A stretch of DNA of 33,820 nt from Gammaproteobacteria bacterium (lineage in GTDB: Bacteria; Pseudomonadota; Gammaproteobacteria; UBA6429; Thiohalophilaceae): contig JAPHRJ010000141.1 of NCBI GenBank assembly GCA_026196045.1, positions 1 through 33,820 on the forward strand. Reading direction: 5' to 3'. The notes beneath the pieces were generated by a model. It did no database searches, was not told where the DNA came from, and worked only from the letters and a program-made list of their open reading frames with translations. This document shows positions 1 to 9,492 of this stretch, one piece after another (the first letter of the stretch is position 1; each line of letters opens with the position of its first letter). A program made the translations under genes and the position numbers.

Positions 1-1578
1 AAAAACTTTCCTGTTACAAATACTGAACAGACATTCGCTGGTGAATTAAGAATTATCTCTACAACCGATGAAAAAGGTATCACCACCTATGCCAATAGTG
101 ATTTTATTGAGATAAGTGGGTTTTCAGAAGATGAGCTGTATGGCAAGAGTCACAATATTGTTCGCCACCCCGATATGCCGCCTGAGGCCTTTGCAAACCT
201 CTGGGATACAATTAAACAGGGTAAACCCTGGATGGGGATTGTTAAAAATCGATGTAAAAACGGAGATCATTACTGGGTTGATGCCTATGTGACTCCAGTC
301 TACCAAAGTGGGAAGGTTGTTGGTTATCAATCGGTTCGTACAACCCCTGATCGAACACACGTAAACCGTGCCAGCGCATTTTATAAAAAAATTGTTGCGG
401 GAAAATCAAGCGCGTCACGCTTTTTAGGTTGGGTTACAGGAAAATTAAAAGTTAAGTTAATGCTTAGTAATATGGCATCACTGTTTTCAGCCTTTATTGT
501 ATTACAGGCTATGGGTGGGACTTCAAATAGCGCCGCCATTACCACGGCCCTTGTGACAGGAATATCTGTTGCTGGAATACTATCTTTTATTATTGCACGC
601 CCCTGGGAAAATGCAGCCAAACGTAGTAAAGAAATATTCGATAATGGTATAGCTAATCAGGTATATACCGGACGCACAGATGAATTAGGTCAGATAGAAA
701 CTAGTATCTATGCCTTACAGGCAAAATTAAAAACAGTACTTGTTCGTGTTAGTGATGCAGTTAATAAGCTTAATACTACCGCACATGAGTCTATGGGAGT
801 TATTAATGAAAGTTTTGCTCATGCAGATGAACAACTGATAGAGGTAGAAAAAGTAGCGACTGCTATGAATGAACTATCATCGACAGTGCATGAGGTTGCA
901 AATAGTGCTGAACAGACGGCAGAACAAACTCACAATGCCAATGACGAGGCTAAAGATGGCGCGTTAAAAGCAGTCGAGGCCCTTGGTGGTATGGAAGTCC
1001 TTGTGCAAGAAATTGAAACGACAGCGGGTGTTATACATGCACTAAAAGAAGAAAGTACAGAAATCAGTTCAGTTGTCGATGTGATTCAGTCTATTGCTGA
1101 ACAGACAAACTTGTTGGCTTTAAATGCGGCGATTGAAGCCGCACGTGCTGGTGAACAGGGTCGAGGATTTGCTGTAGTTGCGGATGAAGTGCGAACCCTG
1201 GCGAGTCGTACCCAGCATTCAACGGGTGAAATACAAAAAATTGTTGAAAAACTTCTTAAACGTTCTAATGAGGCCTCAGAAATGATGAGCCATGCCTGTG
1301 ATCAAGGTAACAAGGGTTCTGAATTAGTCGAGCTTGCAGCTGAAGCTTTAGCCGAAGTGGCTGGTGCAGTTAGTAGTATTGATAGTATGAATACCCAGGT
1401 GGCAACGGCAACAGAAGAACAAAGTATGGTTGCTGAAGAAGTAAATCGTAGTGTGACTAATATTAGTGATATTGCCAATGAAACATTGAAGTCTGCTGAA
1501 ATTGCTAAACAGGCTGGTGAAGTATTAGCGGATGAAACAGAAAAACTTAGAACAACGGTTTGGCAATTCGAAGCTTAA
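1..1578 (+). CDS. Aer-like PAS-domain methyl-accepting chemotaxis protein (5' partial)
   Basis: The frame is open from base 1 and begins [12 protein letters not shown], which looks like the extreme N-terminus of Aer-type receptors, so only one to a few codons are missing. In-window residues about 10-120 form a PAS domain ([14 protein letters not shown], then [13 protein letters not shown]) of the kind that binds FAD in Aer. Two hydrophobic segments follow at about 153-171 and 178-199 with almost no periplasmic loop, then a short HAMP-like linker. The cytoplasmic signalling domain has the conserved hairpin tip ([19 protein letters not shown], around bases 1100-1160) that contacts CheA/CheW. 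The likely role is intracellular energy or redox taxis. Its stop codon overlaps the convergent tatD stop. FAD binding is inferred from the family, not visible here. Confidence 0.93.
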   Translation, partial: KNFPVTNTEQTFAGELRIISTTDEKGITTYANSDFIEISGFSEDELYGKSHNIVRHPDMPPEAFANLWDTIKQGKPWMGIVKNRCKNGDHYWVDAYVTPVYQSGKVVGYQSVRTTPDRTHVNRASAFYKKIVAGKSSASRFLGWVTGKLKVKLMLSNMASLFSAFIVLQAMGGTSNSAAITTALVTGISVAGILSFIIARPWENAAKRSKEIFDNGIANQVYTGRTDELGQIETSIYALQAKLKTVLVRVSDAVNKLNTTAHESMGVINESFAHADEQLIEVEKVATAMNELSSTVHEVANSAEQTAEQTHNANDEAKDGALKAVEALGGMEVLVQEIETTAGVIHALKEESTEISSVVDVIQSIAEQTNLLALNAAIEAARAGEQGRGFAVVADEVRTLASRTQHSTGEIQKIVEKLLKRSNEASEMMSHACDQGNKGSELVELAAEALAEVAGAVSSIDSMNTQVATATEEQSMVAEEVNRSVTNISDIANETLKSAEIAKQAGEVLADETEKLRTTVWQFEA

Positions 1579-2360
1579 GTTTTTGTGCCAAATAGTTTGA
1601 AGTAATTGTTCGTGGTTGTTTCTGCAATTTCACTGTAGTCACAACCACGTAATTCAGCAATATGCTCGGCAACATATTTTACGTAGGCAGGCTGATTACT
1701 TTTACCTCGAAATGGAACTGGGGCTAGATAGGGAGAATCGGTCTCAACCAGCATACGATCAAGTGGCATTACACGGGCAACTTCTTTTAACTCTTTGGCG
1801 CTATTAAAAGTAACAATACCTGAAAAGGAAATATGGAAATTCAGATCCATAGCCTGCTGAGCAATCTCCCAGTTCTCGACAAAGCAGTGCATTACTCCAC
1901 CGACTTCATCAGCCTTCTCTTCTTTTAATATGCGTAAGGTATCTTCTGTCGCATCACGCATATGAATAATTAATGGCTTATTCGTTTCTTTAGCTGCATG
2001 AATGTGGCGACGGAAACGATCCTGCTGCCAGCTTAAATCTCCTTCACTGCGAAAATAATCCAGCCCAGTTTCTCCGATGGCCACGACATCAGGATTGGCT
2101 GATAACTTAACCAGTTCATCAACGGAGGGCTCTCGCCCCTCCTGCTCATTCGGGTGGACGCCAACCGAGGCAGAGATAAAATCATATTTCTGTGCGGGTG
2201 TCAGCACATCTTCAAAGTGTTCTAGATCGATACAGACACAGAGCATGTGCCCAACATCGTGGTCACGAGCATTATCCAGTGCCGCGTCGAAGCTGCCATT
2301 AAATAAGGACAGGTCAAGTCTGTCTAAATGACAGTGTGAATCAACAAGGAATGACGACAT
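1575..2360 (-). CDS. tatD: TatD-family metal-dependent hydrolase (DNase)
   Basis: This is a TIM-barrel amidohydrolase-fold protein of the TatD/YcfH family, about 261 residues from the ATG at 2360. The N-terminal metal motif DSHCHLD (both His) is present, as are IGETGLDYF (bridging Glu), IIHMRD (His), GVMHCF (His) and VETDSPYL (Asp), so the metal-ligand set looks complete. Family members have 3'-5' exonuclease or DNase activity in DNA repair; the substrate cannot be read here. A longer form starting at TTG 2372 adds four residues but neither start has a clear ribosome binding site. I prefer the ATG because family members begin just before the FLVDSHCH strand. It is the last gene of the leftward run, separated from pilZ by a terminator-like hairpin. 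Confidence 0.92.
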   Translation of the reverse strand: MSSFLVDSHCHLDRLDLSLFNGSFDAALDNARDHDVGHMLCVCIDLEHFEDVLTPAQKYDFISASVGVHPNEQEGREPSVDELVKLSANPDVVAIGETGLDYFRSEGDLSWQQDRFRRHIHAAKETNKPLIIHMRDATEDTLRILKEEKADEVGGVMHCFVENWEIAQQAMDLNFHISFSGIVTFNSAKELKEVARVMPLDRMLVETDSPYLAPVPFRGKSNQPAYVKYVAEHIAELRGCDYSEIAETTTNNYFKLFGTKT

Positions 2361-2382
2361 ATTTTTTTTCAACCACGCTTAC

Positions 2383-2411
2383 AAAAAAACCTGCAAGAAC
2401 ACAGGTTTTTT
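2383..2411 (-). terminator. Hairpin terminator between pilZ and tatD, possibly bidirectional
   Basis: AAAAAACCTG (2384-2393) pairs with CAGGTTTTTT (2402-2411) across an 8-base loop. On the minus strand the stem ends in a T-run, giving intrinsic terminator form just after pilZ. The A-run on the other flank means it could act in both directions. tatD must be reached by read-through or by its own promoter. Confidence 0.7.
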
Positions 2412-2440
2412 CTAATGAATTTCTGAAGTGCGAGATTATA

Positions 2441-2797
2441 CTACATCGTATGGGTTTGCCGATCAGATTTTAAAGCTCCGGCGAGGTAGGTTTCTATTTT
2501 GGTACGAGCTGTTCCCCCATCCTGTTCACTGAACTGAACGCCAATACCCGCTGCGCGATTTCCCTGTGCACCTTTTGGTGTAACCCAGACAATCTTGCCA
2601 GCAACTGGTAGTTTTTCCTTATCTTCCATGAGCGTTAGCAACATGAAGACCTCATCCCCAAGTTTGTAGCTTTTATTGGTAGGAATAAACAGTCCGCCAT
2701 TTTTTACAAATGGCATATATGCGGCGTACAGCGCACTTTTATCTTTAATTGTTAATGACAAGATACCCTGGCGTCCGCCAGGCTTGGGAGTCGTCAT
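2441..2797 (-). CDS. pilZ: Type IV pilus PilZ protein
   Basis: A 118-residue protein matching the type IV pilus PilZ subgroup, with recognisable segments GGRQGILSLTIKDK, YAAYMPFVKNGGLF, LGDEVFMLLTLM and VWVTPKGAQGNRAAGIGVQF. The family is needed for pilus biogenesis and twitching motility, working with PilB and FimX-like proteins. Unlike typical PilZ domains it lacks a clear RxxxR plus D/NxSxxG cyclic-di-GMP site, as known for this subgroup, so it is more likely a protein adaptor than a nucleotide sensor. It follows holB after 28 bp and precedes a terminator, the holB-pilZ-tatD arrangement seen in many piliated gammaproteobacteria. No other pilus genes are in the window. Confidence 0.92.
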   Translation of the reverse strand: MTTPKPGGRQGILSLTIKDKSALYAAYMPFVKNGGLFIPTNKSYKLGDEVFMLLTLMEDKEKLPVAGKIVWVTPKGAQGNRAAGIGVQFSEQDGGTARTKIETYLAGALKSDRQTHTM

Positions 2798-2825
2798 ATA
2801 TAAAACCTTCTTTTTAAGGCGTTGC

Positions 2826-3815
2826 TTATCTTGAGATCTTTCTGGGCATATTAGTCCAGATAATCAGGATTTTTTCAACCACAGACAGAGCATTTAACTG
2901 CTTTATTAACTGGAAAGCCTCTGTCACCTGTTCCAGTAAGTTATATAACCGGGTTAAGTCTACATCCTGTGCCATCGATTGCAAAGTAGCCTGCTGCGTC
3001 GTCCCGTCGGCATACCCTGTGACCTGCTTGAGACGGATCATTTCGCATATCCAGCCATGTATCCAATGTATCGGCAAGACGTGCTCTTGCTTTAACCATT
3101 CAGCGGCAACTTTAATCGGATCACGCTGGCCGGTGGCCAGTGCATGAAAATCAGCAAGCATTGTCTTTTGTTGTTCCAGCATGTCTGAATCTGCAAAATT
3201 TAGTGCCAGTAACGGTGCTCCATGGGCTGCTTTCAGGAGAGGTTCTGTGTACGTGGGGTCGTCAAGTTGATCTTCCAGCCAGGAAACGGCCACATCGTGC
3301 TCAGGGAGTGTGAAATTCAGCATCTGGCAACGACTACGAATTGTTGCGGGCAGGCTTGAAGGCTGTGTGCTGACCAGGATCAGCAAGGTCTGCGCAGGAG
3401 GCTCTTCCAGTGTTTTTAACAGACTGTTGGCCGCAGAAATATTCATGGCTTCAGCCGGTGACAGAATGATTATTTTATAACCATGATATTGGCTACTCAG
3501 GCTAATTTTTTCGATCATCTGACGGATTTGATCGATCTTGATTTGACCACCCTCTTTTTCGGGCTCAATTAGCGTTAAATCAGGATGGTTACCGGCTGAT
3601 AATAGCTGACAGGCGGGACATTGGCCGCAGGCCTGATGTTGTGTGTCTGCTTGCTGACAAAGGACCGAATGGGCAAACATTTGGGCAAATTGGAGTTTAC
3701 CGGTTCCCTGAGGCCCATGAATTAATAAGGCATGAGGTAAACTCTGGCTTAGCAAGCGCTGTTGCAGCGATTGCCATTGGTCCGTTTGCCAGGGTAGTAG
3801 TGAAGAATCAGTCAT
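2826..3815 (-). CDS. holB: DNA polymerase III delta-prime subunit
   Basis: 329 residues, the usual size for delta-prime, the stator subunit of the clamp loader that loads the beta clamp onto primed DNA. Visible features are an N-terminal AAA+ fold with a P-loop-like GPQGTGKLQF, a zinc-binding cysteine cluster (one Cys, then CGQCPAC), the SLLKTLEEPP segment typical of clamp-loader AAA+ domains, and IRSRCQ. The P-loop has Leu after GK instead of Ser/Thr; delta-prime does not hydrolyse ATP, so this is expected. The C-terminal part is the less conserved collar domain. It starts 3 bp after the tmk stop, implying translational coupling. Confidence 0.94.
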   Translation of the reverse strand: MTDSSLLPWQTDQWQSLQQRLLSQSLPHALLIHGPQGTGKLQFAQMFAHSVLCQQADTQHQACGQCPACQLLSAGNHPDLTLIEPEKEGGQIKIDQIRQMIEKISLSSQYHGYKIIILSPAEAMNISAANSLLKTLEEPPAQTLLILVSTQPSSLPATIRSRCQMLNFTLPEHDVAVSWLEDQLDDPTYTEPLLKAAHGAPLLALNFADSDMLEQQKTMLADFHALATGQRDPIKVAAEWLKQEHVLPIHWIHGWICEMIRLKQVTGYADGTTQQATLQSMAQDVDLTRLYNLLEQVTEAFQLIKQLNALSVVEKILIIWTNMPRKISR

Positions 3816-3818
3816 TCG

Positions 3819-4466
3819 CTAAAATTGACTCCCGCTAATATTGATTCCCTCTAAAATAGACTCAAGCTCTGAAGCTATTTGCTTTTGAACCACATCCAGT
3901 GCTGGTGCCGCATCAATCACTCTAAATCGTTTATTATATTGTTTAGCCCGGGCCAGGTAAGTCTCACGGACACGATTAAAGAATCCCATTTTTTCCTGCT
4001 CAAAACGATCAGGTTCACTGCGTTTACCGGCACGTTCCAGTCCTGCATCAACGGGCATGTCCAGCAAGAAAGTATAGTCAGGTTGTAGATCTCCCTGAAC
4101 CCAGCTTTCTAGCTGAGCAATCCGCTCATTCGGTAACCCTCGACCTCCTCCCTGATAGGCATAGGTCGCATCGGTAAAGCGATCACAGATCACCCAGGTT
4201 CCTTTCGCTAAAGCAGGCTTAATAACTTCATCAAGGTGTTGTGCTCGAGCGGCAAACATTAATAACAGTTCTGTATCATCACTGATAGATTTATTTTTTG
4301 CATCTAGAAGGATTTCCCGTAAGCGTTCACCGAGTTCAGTACCACCGGGTTCACGAGTTAGTAATATATTTTTACCCGCTTTTGCCAGGTAATCATTAAT
4401 AAAGGCAATATTACTGCTTTTGCCAACTCCTTCACTTCCTTCAATGGTAATAAATTTACCCGTCAT
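3819..4466 (-). CDS. tmk: Thymidylate kinase
   Basis: 215 residues, normal for bacterial dTMP kinase, which phosphorylates dTMP to dTDP with ATP on the way to dTTP. The P-loop GSEGVGKS is at residues 10-17, REPGGTELGERLR follows at about 38-50, the DRF motif at 95-97 runs into TDATYAYQGGGRG, and an Arg-rich LID region lies near residues 145-160. It sits between mltG (9-bp gap) and holB (3-bp gap), the conserved mltG-tmk-holB order of gammaproteobacteria. The start ATG directly precedes the conserved beta strand KFITIEG. Confidence 0.96.
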   Translation of the reverse strand: MTGKFITIEGSEGVGKSSNIAFINDYLAKAGKNILLTREPGGTELGERLREILLDAKNKSISDDTELLLMFAARAQHLDEVIKPALAKGTWVICDRFTDATYAYQGGGRGLPNERIAQLESWVQGDLQPDYTFLLDMPVDAGLERAGKRSEPDRFEQEKMGFFNRVRETYLARAKQYNKRFRVIDAAPALDVVQKQIASELESILEGINISGSQF

Positions 4467-4475
4467 TCTTTTACC

Positions 4476-5522
4476 TTAATTTGCTTTGTTCTTGTAAGAT
4501 GAAAAAGAACGCTTACGTCCTTTTAACTGATATTTGATAACGGCCTGATTGTGTTCTTCCAGGGTGGTAGAAAAATAATGGCTACCATCACCTTTAGATA
4601 CAAAATATAGATACTGAGCATTGTCTGGGTGCAAAGTAGCGATAATGGCATCTTTTCCTGGCAGCGCAATTGGTGTTGGCGGTAAACCATGACGGCGGTA
4701 GGTGTTGTACGGGGTATCACGCAGGAGATCCTGTTTACGAATATTACCTTTATAGCGCTCACCCATACCATAAATTACAGTTGGATCAGTTTGCAGGCGA
4801 ATCCGTTTTTGCAGACGTCGAGTAAATACACCTGCAATGGCTTTACGTTCACTGGCGAGCCCGGTTTCTTTTTCTACGATTGAAGCCAGTATTAAAGCTT
4901 CATAGGGAGATTTTAGTGGTAACCCAACCTCGCGTTGTTCCCATTCTTTAGTAAGTAGTGTTTCCATAGCCGTATAGGCACGTTTTAAAAAAGCCTCGTC
5001 AGTTAGCCCTCTTGGAAAATGGTAGGTATCCGGGAGAAAGCGACCTTCAGGATGCTGGTTGGGATAACCTAGTTTTTCCATAATCTGGCTAAAATTCAAC
5101 TCTTTTAATGTATGGTTTAGTACTTCATTTGAATGAATAGCGTCCATCATTTGCCTGAAGCTCCATCCTTCTACAATCGTGAGTGCATATTGGGTAACTT
5201 TACCTTCAATAAGTTGTTGATAGAATTCTCCAGGTGTCGTGCCGGTTTTTATAAAATATTCACCGGTGTTGATTCGATGAGCATTAGTTTGTATTCGCGC
5301 GTGTAATAACAGATAACGGGGTCGCGTTATTAATCCCTGTTGCTTCAGGTTATTGGCGATACGAGTAAGGTTAGCTCCCGGTTCAACGATGTAGTTGATA
5401 CCCTGCCCTTCAATGGGCATTGGTGAATCCATGAACCGACTGTAATCCCACCATAGCCAGCCTGAGAGAATCAGGCCGAGTATTGCCAGAATAATGGTTA
5501 TTTTTTTTATAAACTTAGACAT
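4476..5522 (-). CDS. mltG: Endolytic murein transglycosylase MltG
   Basis: 348 residues. An N-terminal membrane anchor (about 8-26, basic residues before it) places the rest in the periplasm. A LysM-like subdomain with the IVEPGANLTRIANNLKQQGL segment (about 45-64) is followed by the YceG catalytic domain. ILASIVEKET holds the catalytic glutamate, E217 here, equivalent to E218 of E. coli MltG. The family cuts nascent glycan strands endolytically and so sets their length. Its start overlaps the 3' end of pabC by 8 bp, so the two are probably translationally coupled. The C-terminal basic tail after about residue 330 is poorly conserved. Confidence 0.95.
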   Translation of the reverse strand: MSKFIKKITIILAILGLILSGWLWWDYSRFMDSPMPIEGQGINYIVEPGANLTRIANNLKQQGLITRPRYLLLHARIQTNAHRINTGEYFIKTGTTPGEFYQQLIEGKVTQYALTIVEGWSFRQMMDAIHSNEVLNHTLKELNFSQIMEKLGYPNQHPEGRFLPDTYHFPRGLTDEAFLKRAYTAMETLLTKEWEQREVGLPLKSPYEALILASIVEKETGLASERKAIAGVFTRRLQKRIRLQTDPTVIYGMGERYKGNIRKQDLLRDTPYNTYRRHGLPPTPIALPGKDAIIATLHPDNAQYLYFVSKGDGSHYFSTTLEEHNQAVIKYQLKGRKRSFSSYKNKAN

Positions 5523-6342
5523 TGGGTGAGCTATATATCTGTTGGGTTATTTCTAATAATTGTGCGGTCACTGGTCCAACAGCATATGAACTATCATTAA
5601 ACTGTTTGATTGGCCAGATACCAATCAGGCTGTTGCACATAAACATTTCATCAGCCTGTGTAATATCGTTTTCTCTAAGTTGACAAATATCCACATCGAT
5701 TGCAAGTTCTCGGGCTTGCTGAATAATAAATTCACGCATTACTCCAGCGACGCCAGATAATTCCAGGTCTGGGGTGAAAAGCTGGCTATTTTTAATTAGA
5801 AAAATATTGCTAAAAGTTCCTTCAATCAGGTTGTCCTGTGTATCGAACATTAACCCTTCTGTAATTTTGATGTCCTGCCACTCATTCCGAGCCATGACCT
5901 GTTCAAGTCGATTCAAATGTTTTAAACCAGCCAGCGCGGGTTGTTGTGCAAGACGGGTGTTACATTGTGTAATGTTAATCCCTTCTTGCCAGTTTGAGGC
6001 CGGATAATCTAGCCAGGGATGAATCATCACGATTCGAGTTATGTTCTCGTTTTCAGGATAACGATAGCCGCGGCCGCCGGAGCCTCGAGTTACTATAATC
6101 TTAATAACTCCCCGTTTCTTTTTCGCGCTTAATTTCTTAACTTCCTGTGATAATAAATCAATATCAGGGGAATTTAGCTGAAGCTGTTCACATGAATGCT
6201 GTAAACGTCGCATATGGTATTTCCACAGAGGGCATACACCATTCACGACGGCAATGGTTTCAAACAGGCCATCTCCATATTGAAAGCCACGATCCTGTAT
6301 ATCAATACAGGTTTCTGGCTGTCCATTAATCAGAATAGTCAT
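5515..6342 (-). CDS. pabC: Aminodeoxychorismate lyase
   Basis: 275 residues, class IV PLP enzyme fold. It removes pyruvate from 4-amino-4-deoxychorismate to give p-aminobenzoate for folate synthesis. DRGFQYGDGLFET (about 17-29) is the family signature, and the PLP-binding lysine is probably K141 in GLKHLNRLE. EGTFSNIF and MREFI belong to the fold. Branched-chain or D-amino-acid aminotransferases share it, but the position between pabB (4-bp overlap) and mltG (8-bp overlap) makes PabC the best reading. Confidence 0.93.
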   Translation of the reverse strand: MTILINGQPETCIDIQDRGFQYGDGLFETIAVVNGVCPLWKYHMRRLQHSCEQLQLNSPDIDLLSQEVKKLSAKKKRGVIKIIVTRGSGGRGYRYPENENITRIVMIHPWLDYPASNWQEGINITQCNTRLAQQPALAGLKHLNRLEQVMARNEWQDIKITEGLMFDTQDNLIEGTFSNIFLIKNSQLFTPDLELSGVAGVMREFIIQQARELAIDVDICQLRENDITQADEMFMCNSLIGIWPIKQFNDSSYAVGPVTAQLLEITQQIYSSPNV

Positions 6343-7712
6343 GATATAGCACCTACGGCTAACAACATTCCTCGTGCCTTATGGCGCGTTTCCTGGAGCT
6401 CTTTCTCTGGATCAGAATCCGCGACCAATCCAGCCCCCGCTCGAATGGTTATATTATTACTATCCAGTGTAATGGTTCGAATAAGAATATTCAGATCCAT
6501 ATCACCGTTGTGATTCAGGTAGCCCATTGAGCCGGTATAGGCACTTCTTGCCTCCTGTTCCAGTTCAGCAATAATGGCCATGCAATGCTCTTTTGGACAT
6601 CCAGTAATCGTACCACCAGGGAATACAGCGCGTATTATATCTGCGGGACTTGTTTGTTCTTTTAACTGTCCACGGACGTTAGAAACAATATGGTGCACAT
6701 GGGCATAGGATTCCAGCACCATGAGCTCATTGACGTTGATTGTTCCCGGTTTGCATACTCTGCCGAGATCATTCCGTTCAAGATCAATTAACATGATATG
6801 TTCTGCACGTTCTTTTGGATGTTTTATTAATTCATCTTTTAATGCCTCATCATCATTATTTAATTCAGCGCGAGGTCTTGTTCCCGCAATGGGGCGCGTT
6901 TCGATAGAATGATTTTTTACACTCACTAGTCTTTCTGGTGATGAGCTAATAACGGTTAAACCATTAAGGTATGCCAGGCCAGAAAATGGGGCTGGATTAG
7001 TTTGACATAGTTTTTTGTATAAATAAGCAGGGTCTATTTGTTTGGGAATGGCTCCTTGCCATTTGCGTGACAGATTGACCTGGAAAACATCACCTTCATA
7101 GATATAACGCTTAACTCGTTTAACCTGATCAATATAAACTGAATCCGGATCTTCCTGGAGGTCAAATTTATATTCATTATTTCTGTTATCAGGATTCTTA
7201 AGTTGAACAATGTCATTATTTAAATCAGATAGATAGTCTGCTTGTCCTGGTTCTGTAACCAGGAAGGTTTTATTTAACAGTTTGTCGTTAATAATAGCTG
7301 CGGGAATTCGAGTTGCCTGAGCAATGGGAACAGCATTATCTGGTAAAGGTAAATTCAGTCGATACTCTATCTGGCCTGCCAGTTCATAACCCAGATATAA
7401 AAACCAGCCTCCATAAAATGGTAATTCAATATCTTTGGGTGTATTAAATTGAAGTGCTTCTTTTTTCCAGTTGTTATCCAGCTCTGTAAGAAAATCTATG
7501 CTTTTATCATTAGTGCTATAGTTACTAGCGTTGAGAATAATGGAGCTGGAAGGAAAGGCAAACAGGATTTCAAATCGGGCATTGTTGCCCGAATCACTAT
7601 TTGCAGTACTCTGTAATAAGAAAGGATAGCGTTGAGGATTTTCTGTTTGTAGCGCTAACAGATCGGTTAAGCCGATGAGTTCCTGAAGGCCGGGTTTATT
7701 TGTCCTGTTCAC
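6339..7712 (-). CDS. pabB: Aminodeoxychorismate synthase component I
   Basis: 457 residues, chorismate-binding fold. With glutamine amidotransferase PabA it makes 4-amino-4-deoxychorismate from chorismate. Visible motifs are GDVFQVNLSR (about 207-216), RPIAGTRPR (273-281), MLIDLERNDLGR and FPGGTITGCPKEHCM; the GCPK form is typical of PabB rather than TrpE. The position of the E. coli PabB lysine in PIKGT is alanine here (A276), as in anthranilate synthases and a subset of PabB proteins. The start is GTG at 7712 with a weak ribosome binding site. It overlaps pabC by 4 bp. No pabA is in the window, so the amidotransferase must be encoded elsewhere. TrpE is the main alternative, disfavoured by context. 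Confidence 0.92.
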   Translation of the reverse strand: MNRTNKPGLQELIGLTDLLALQTENPQRYPFLLQSTANSDSGNNARFEILFAFPSSSIILNASNYSTNDKSIDFLTELDNNWKKEALQFNTPKDIELPFYGGWFLYLGYELAGQIEYRLNLPLPDNAVPIAQATRIPAAIINDKLLNKTFLVTEPGQADYLSDLNNDIVQLKNPDNRNNEYKFDLQEDPDSVYIDQVKRVKRYIYEGDVFQVNLSRKWQGAIPKQIDPAYLYKKLCQTNPAPFSGLAYLNGLTVISSSPERLVSVKNHSIETRPIAGTRPRAELNNDDEALKDELIKHPKERAEHIMLIDLERNDLGRVCKPGTINVNELMVLESYAHVHHIVSNVRGQLKEQTSPADIIRAVFPGGTITGCPKEHCMAIIAELEQEARSAYTGSMGYLNHNGDMDLNILIRTITLDSNNITIRAGAGLVADSDPEKELQETRHKARGMLLAVGAIS

Positions 7713-7720
7713 CGTTTAAA

Positions 7721-7751
7721 ATAAACCTGTGATTCAGGAGGCCAGGTTTAT
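7721..7751 (-). terminator. Weak hairpin between fabF and pabB
   Basis: ATAAACCTG (7721-7729) can pair with CAGGTTTAT (7743-7751) across a 13-base loop. On the minus strand it lies between the fabF stop and the pabB start and is followed by TTTATTTTAAA, a broken T-run. It could partly reduce transcription from the lipid genes into the folate genes. The loop is large and the stem AT-rich, so this is only a candidate. Confidence 0.3.
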
Positions 7752-7755
7752 ATGA

Positions 7756-8997
7756 TTATTTGAGTTTGCTGAACACCAACGTACCGTTGGTACCACCAAA
7801 GCCAAATGAATTAGACAGCGCAACATCGATCTGTGTTGGTTTTGTTTCGTTTGCAGCAAAATCAAGATCACATGCCGGATCCAGGTTAAAAATATTAATG
7901 GTCGGTGAAGCAACCTGATCACGAATACTCAGGACCGTAAAGATAGCTTCCAGTCCTCCAGCTGCACCTAGAGCATGTCCAGTCATTGACTTGGTTGAAC
8001 TCATAATCAGTTTATAAGCATGATCACCAAAGGCACCTTTGACTGCACTTACTTCTGCAACATCACCAGCAGGTGTTGAGGTTCCGTGCGCATTAATGAA
8101 ACCGACATCTTCTGGATTAACATTGGCATTGCGCATGGCCATTTGCATACAACGTGCAGCACCTTCACCACCTTTTGATGGCATGGTCATGTGATAGGCG
8201 TCACCGCTCATACCATAACCACTTAATTCAGCATAAATATTGGCGCCACGTTTTTTAGCGTGTTCGTACTCTTCCAATACCATGACTCCGGCACCATCAC
8301 TTAAGACAAAACCATCTCGGTCAACGTCCCAGGGACGGCTCGCTGTTTCTGGAGAATCATTACGACTCGATAATGCACGTGCAGCGGCAAAACCACCTAC
8401 GGCCATCGGCCCGGTTGCTTTTTCAGCTCCACCAGCCAGCATAACGTCGGCATCACCATATTCGATAATACGAGCTGCATCACCCAAACTATGGGTCGCC
8501 GTTGCACAGGCGGTAACCAGTGCAATGTTTGGACCTTTGAAGCCGTACATAATCGAGAGGTTCCCGGAAATCATATTAATGATACTGCTGGGAATAAAGA
8601 ATGGTGAAATCTTGCGGGGACCACCTTTAAGATAGGCGCTATGTCCTTTTTCAATACCGGGTAAGCCACCGATACCAGAACCAATGGCGACGCCAATGCG
8701 TTCGGCATTTTCTTCGGTCACTTCCAGACCAGAATCCTCAATGGCTTCCTTGGCGGCCGCCAGGCCATAATGAATAAAAGGATCCATTTTCCTGGCATCT
8801 TTTGCAGACAAAACGGTGCTTACATCAAAGTCATTGATCACGCCGCCAAAGCGAGTGGAAAACTCTGATGCATCAAATTCGGTGATGGGTTTTATCCCAC
8901 TTTTGCCGGCAAGAATATTATCCCAGGATGATTTCACATCCAGGCCTACTGGCGAAATCATACCCATACCAGTCACCACAACTCGACGTTTTGCCAA
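7756..8997 (-). CDS. fabF: Beta-ketoacyl-ACP synthase II
   Basis: 413 residues, full length for FabF, which elongates acyl-ACP with malonyl-ACP by decarboxylative condensation. The active-site cysteine is C164 in [11 protein letters not shown], the first histidine is in [11 protein letters not shown] and the second in [13 protein letters not shown], giving the Cys-His-His triad. The C-terminal [15 protein letters not shown] loop is also present. It follows acpP in the usual order but is separated by a strong terminator-like hairpin, so its expression is probably attenuated relative to acpP. FabB is the closest alternative; length and context favour FabF. Confidence 0.96.
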   Translation of the reverse strand: MAKRRVVVTGMGMISPVGLDVKSSWDNILAGKSGIKPITEFDASEFSTRFGGVINDFDVSTVLSAKDARKMDPFIHYGLAAAKEAIEDSGLEVTEENAERIGVAIGSGIGGLPGIEKGHSAYLKGGPRKISPFFIPSSIINMISGNLSIMYGFKGPNIALVTACATATHSLGDAARIIEYGDADVMLAGGAEKATGPMAVGGFAAARALSSRNDSPETASRPWDVDRDGFVLSDGAGVMVLEEYEHAKKRGANIYAELSGYGMSGDAYHMTMPSKGGEGAARCMQMAMRNANVNPEDVGFINAHGTSTPAGDVAEVSAVKGAFGDHAYKLIMSSTKSMTGHALGAAGGLEAIFTVLSIRDQVASPTINIFNLDPACDLDFAANETKPTQIDVALSNSFGFGGTNGTLVFSKLK

Positions 8998-9033
8998 GGA
9001 ATTACCCTCTTATCTTAGTAAAGATCCATGTTA

Positions 9034-9072
9034 CAAAAAAACAAAGCCGCGCCACATGGTTGGTGGTGCGGC
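9034..9072 (-). terminator. Strong intrinsic terminator/attenuator between acpP and fabF
   Basis: GCCGCGCCAC (9046-9055) pairs with GTGGTGCGGC (9063-9072) over ten positions, one of them G-U, around a 7-base loop. On the minus strand the stem is followed by CTTTGTTTTTTTG. This is the clearest intrinsic terminator in the lipid operon and lies between acpP and fabF. Confidence 0.85.
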
Positions 9073-9094
9073 CTGCTTTAAAACTATTCAGAAA

Positions 9095-9328
9095 TTAGCT
9101 ATGTGAATTAATGTAGTTGATAGCTTCTTGAACAGTGGTGATTTTTTCTGCATCTTCATCTGGAATTTCAGTTTCAAATTCTTCTTCCAGAGCCATTACC
9201 AGTTCAACGGTATCCAGTGAATCTGCACCCAGATCGTCAACGAAAGATGCTTCTTTAGTGACTTCTTCTGCTTTAACGCCCAATTGTTCAACAACAATTT
9301 TTTCTACGCGTTCTTCAACACTGCTCAT
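9095..9328 (-). CDS. acpP: Acyl carrier protein
   Basis: 77 residues, strongly acidic, four-helix ACP. The phosphopantetheine attachment serine is S37 in the [11 protein letters not shown] motif. It carries growing acyl chains between FabD, FabH, FabG, FabF and PlsX in the cytoplasm. A good ribosome binding site (AAGAGGA) precedes the ATG. It has a long 5' gap (164 bp) from fabG with possible leader structures and a strong terminator just downstream, which fits the need for much more ACP than enzyme. Confidence 0.98.
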   Translation of the reverse strand: MSSVEERVEKIVVEQLGVKAEEVTKEASFVDDLGADSLDTVELVMALEEEFETEIPDEDAEKITTVQEAINYINSHS

Positions 9329-9360
9329 GTGATTATATCCTCTTTATTGTTCGAAATAAT

Positions 9361-9441
9361 TTGGGCCAGCCCAAGCTTTGCGGTCGCTATTGTATTGAAA
9401 ACCGCATCCAGATGCTACTTTCGGTTGCACTTTTGTAGCAT
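9361..9441 (-). promoter_or_regulatory. Structured leader region upstream of acpP
   Basis: The fabG-acpP gap holds two inverted repeats: the near-loopless palindrome TTGGGCCAGCCCAA (9361-9374), about 33 bp before the acpP start, and ATGCTAC/GTAGCAT (9412-9418 with 9435-9441). They may be an operator, an mRNA hairpin or a processing site. I could not find a convincing -35/-10 pair in this gap. Confidence 0.3.
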
Positions 9442-9492
9442 TTACCTGAACTGACAATAATGTATTAAATATCAATTAGTTATATGGCTAAA

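Noticed and set aside
8240-8635. 131-codon plus-strand reading frame
   Set aside because: Lies wholly antisense within fabF, whose protein is intact and conserved; composition reflects the opposite strand.
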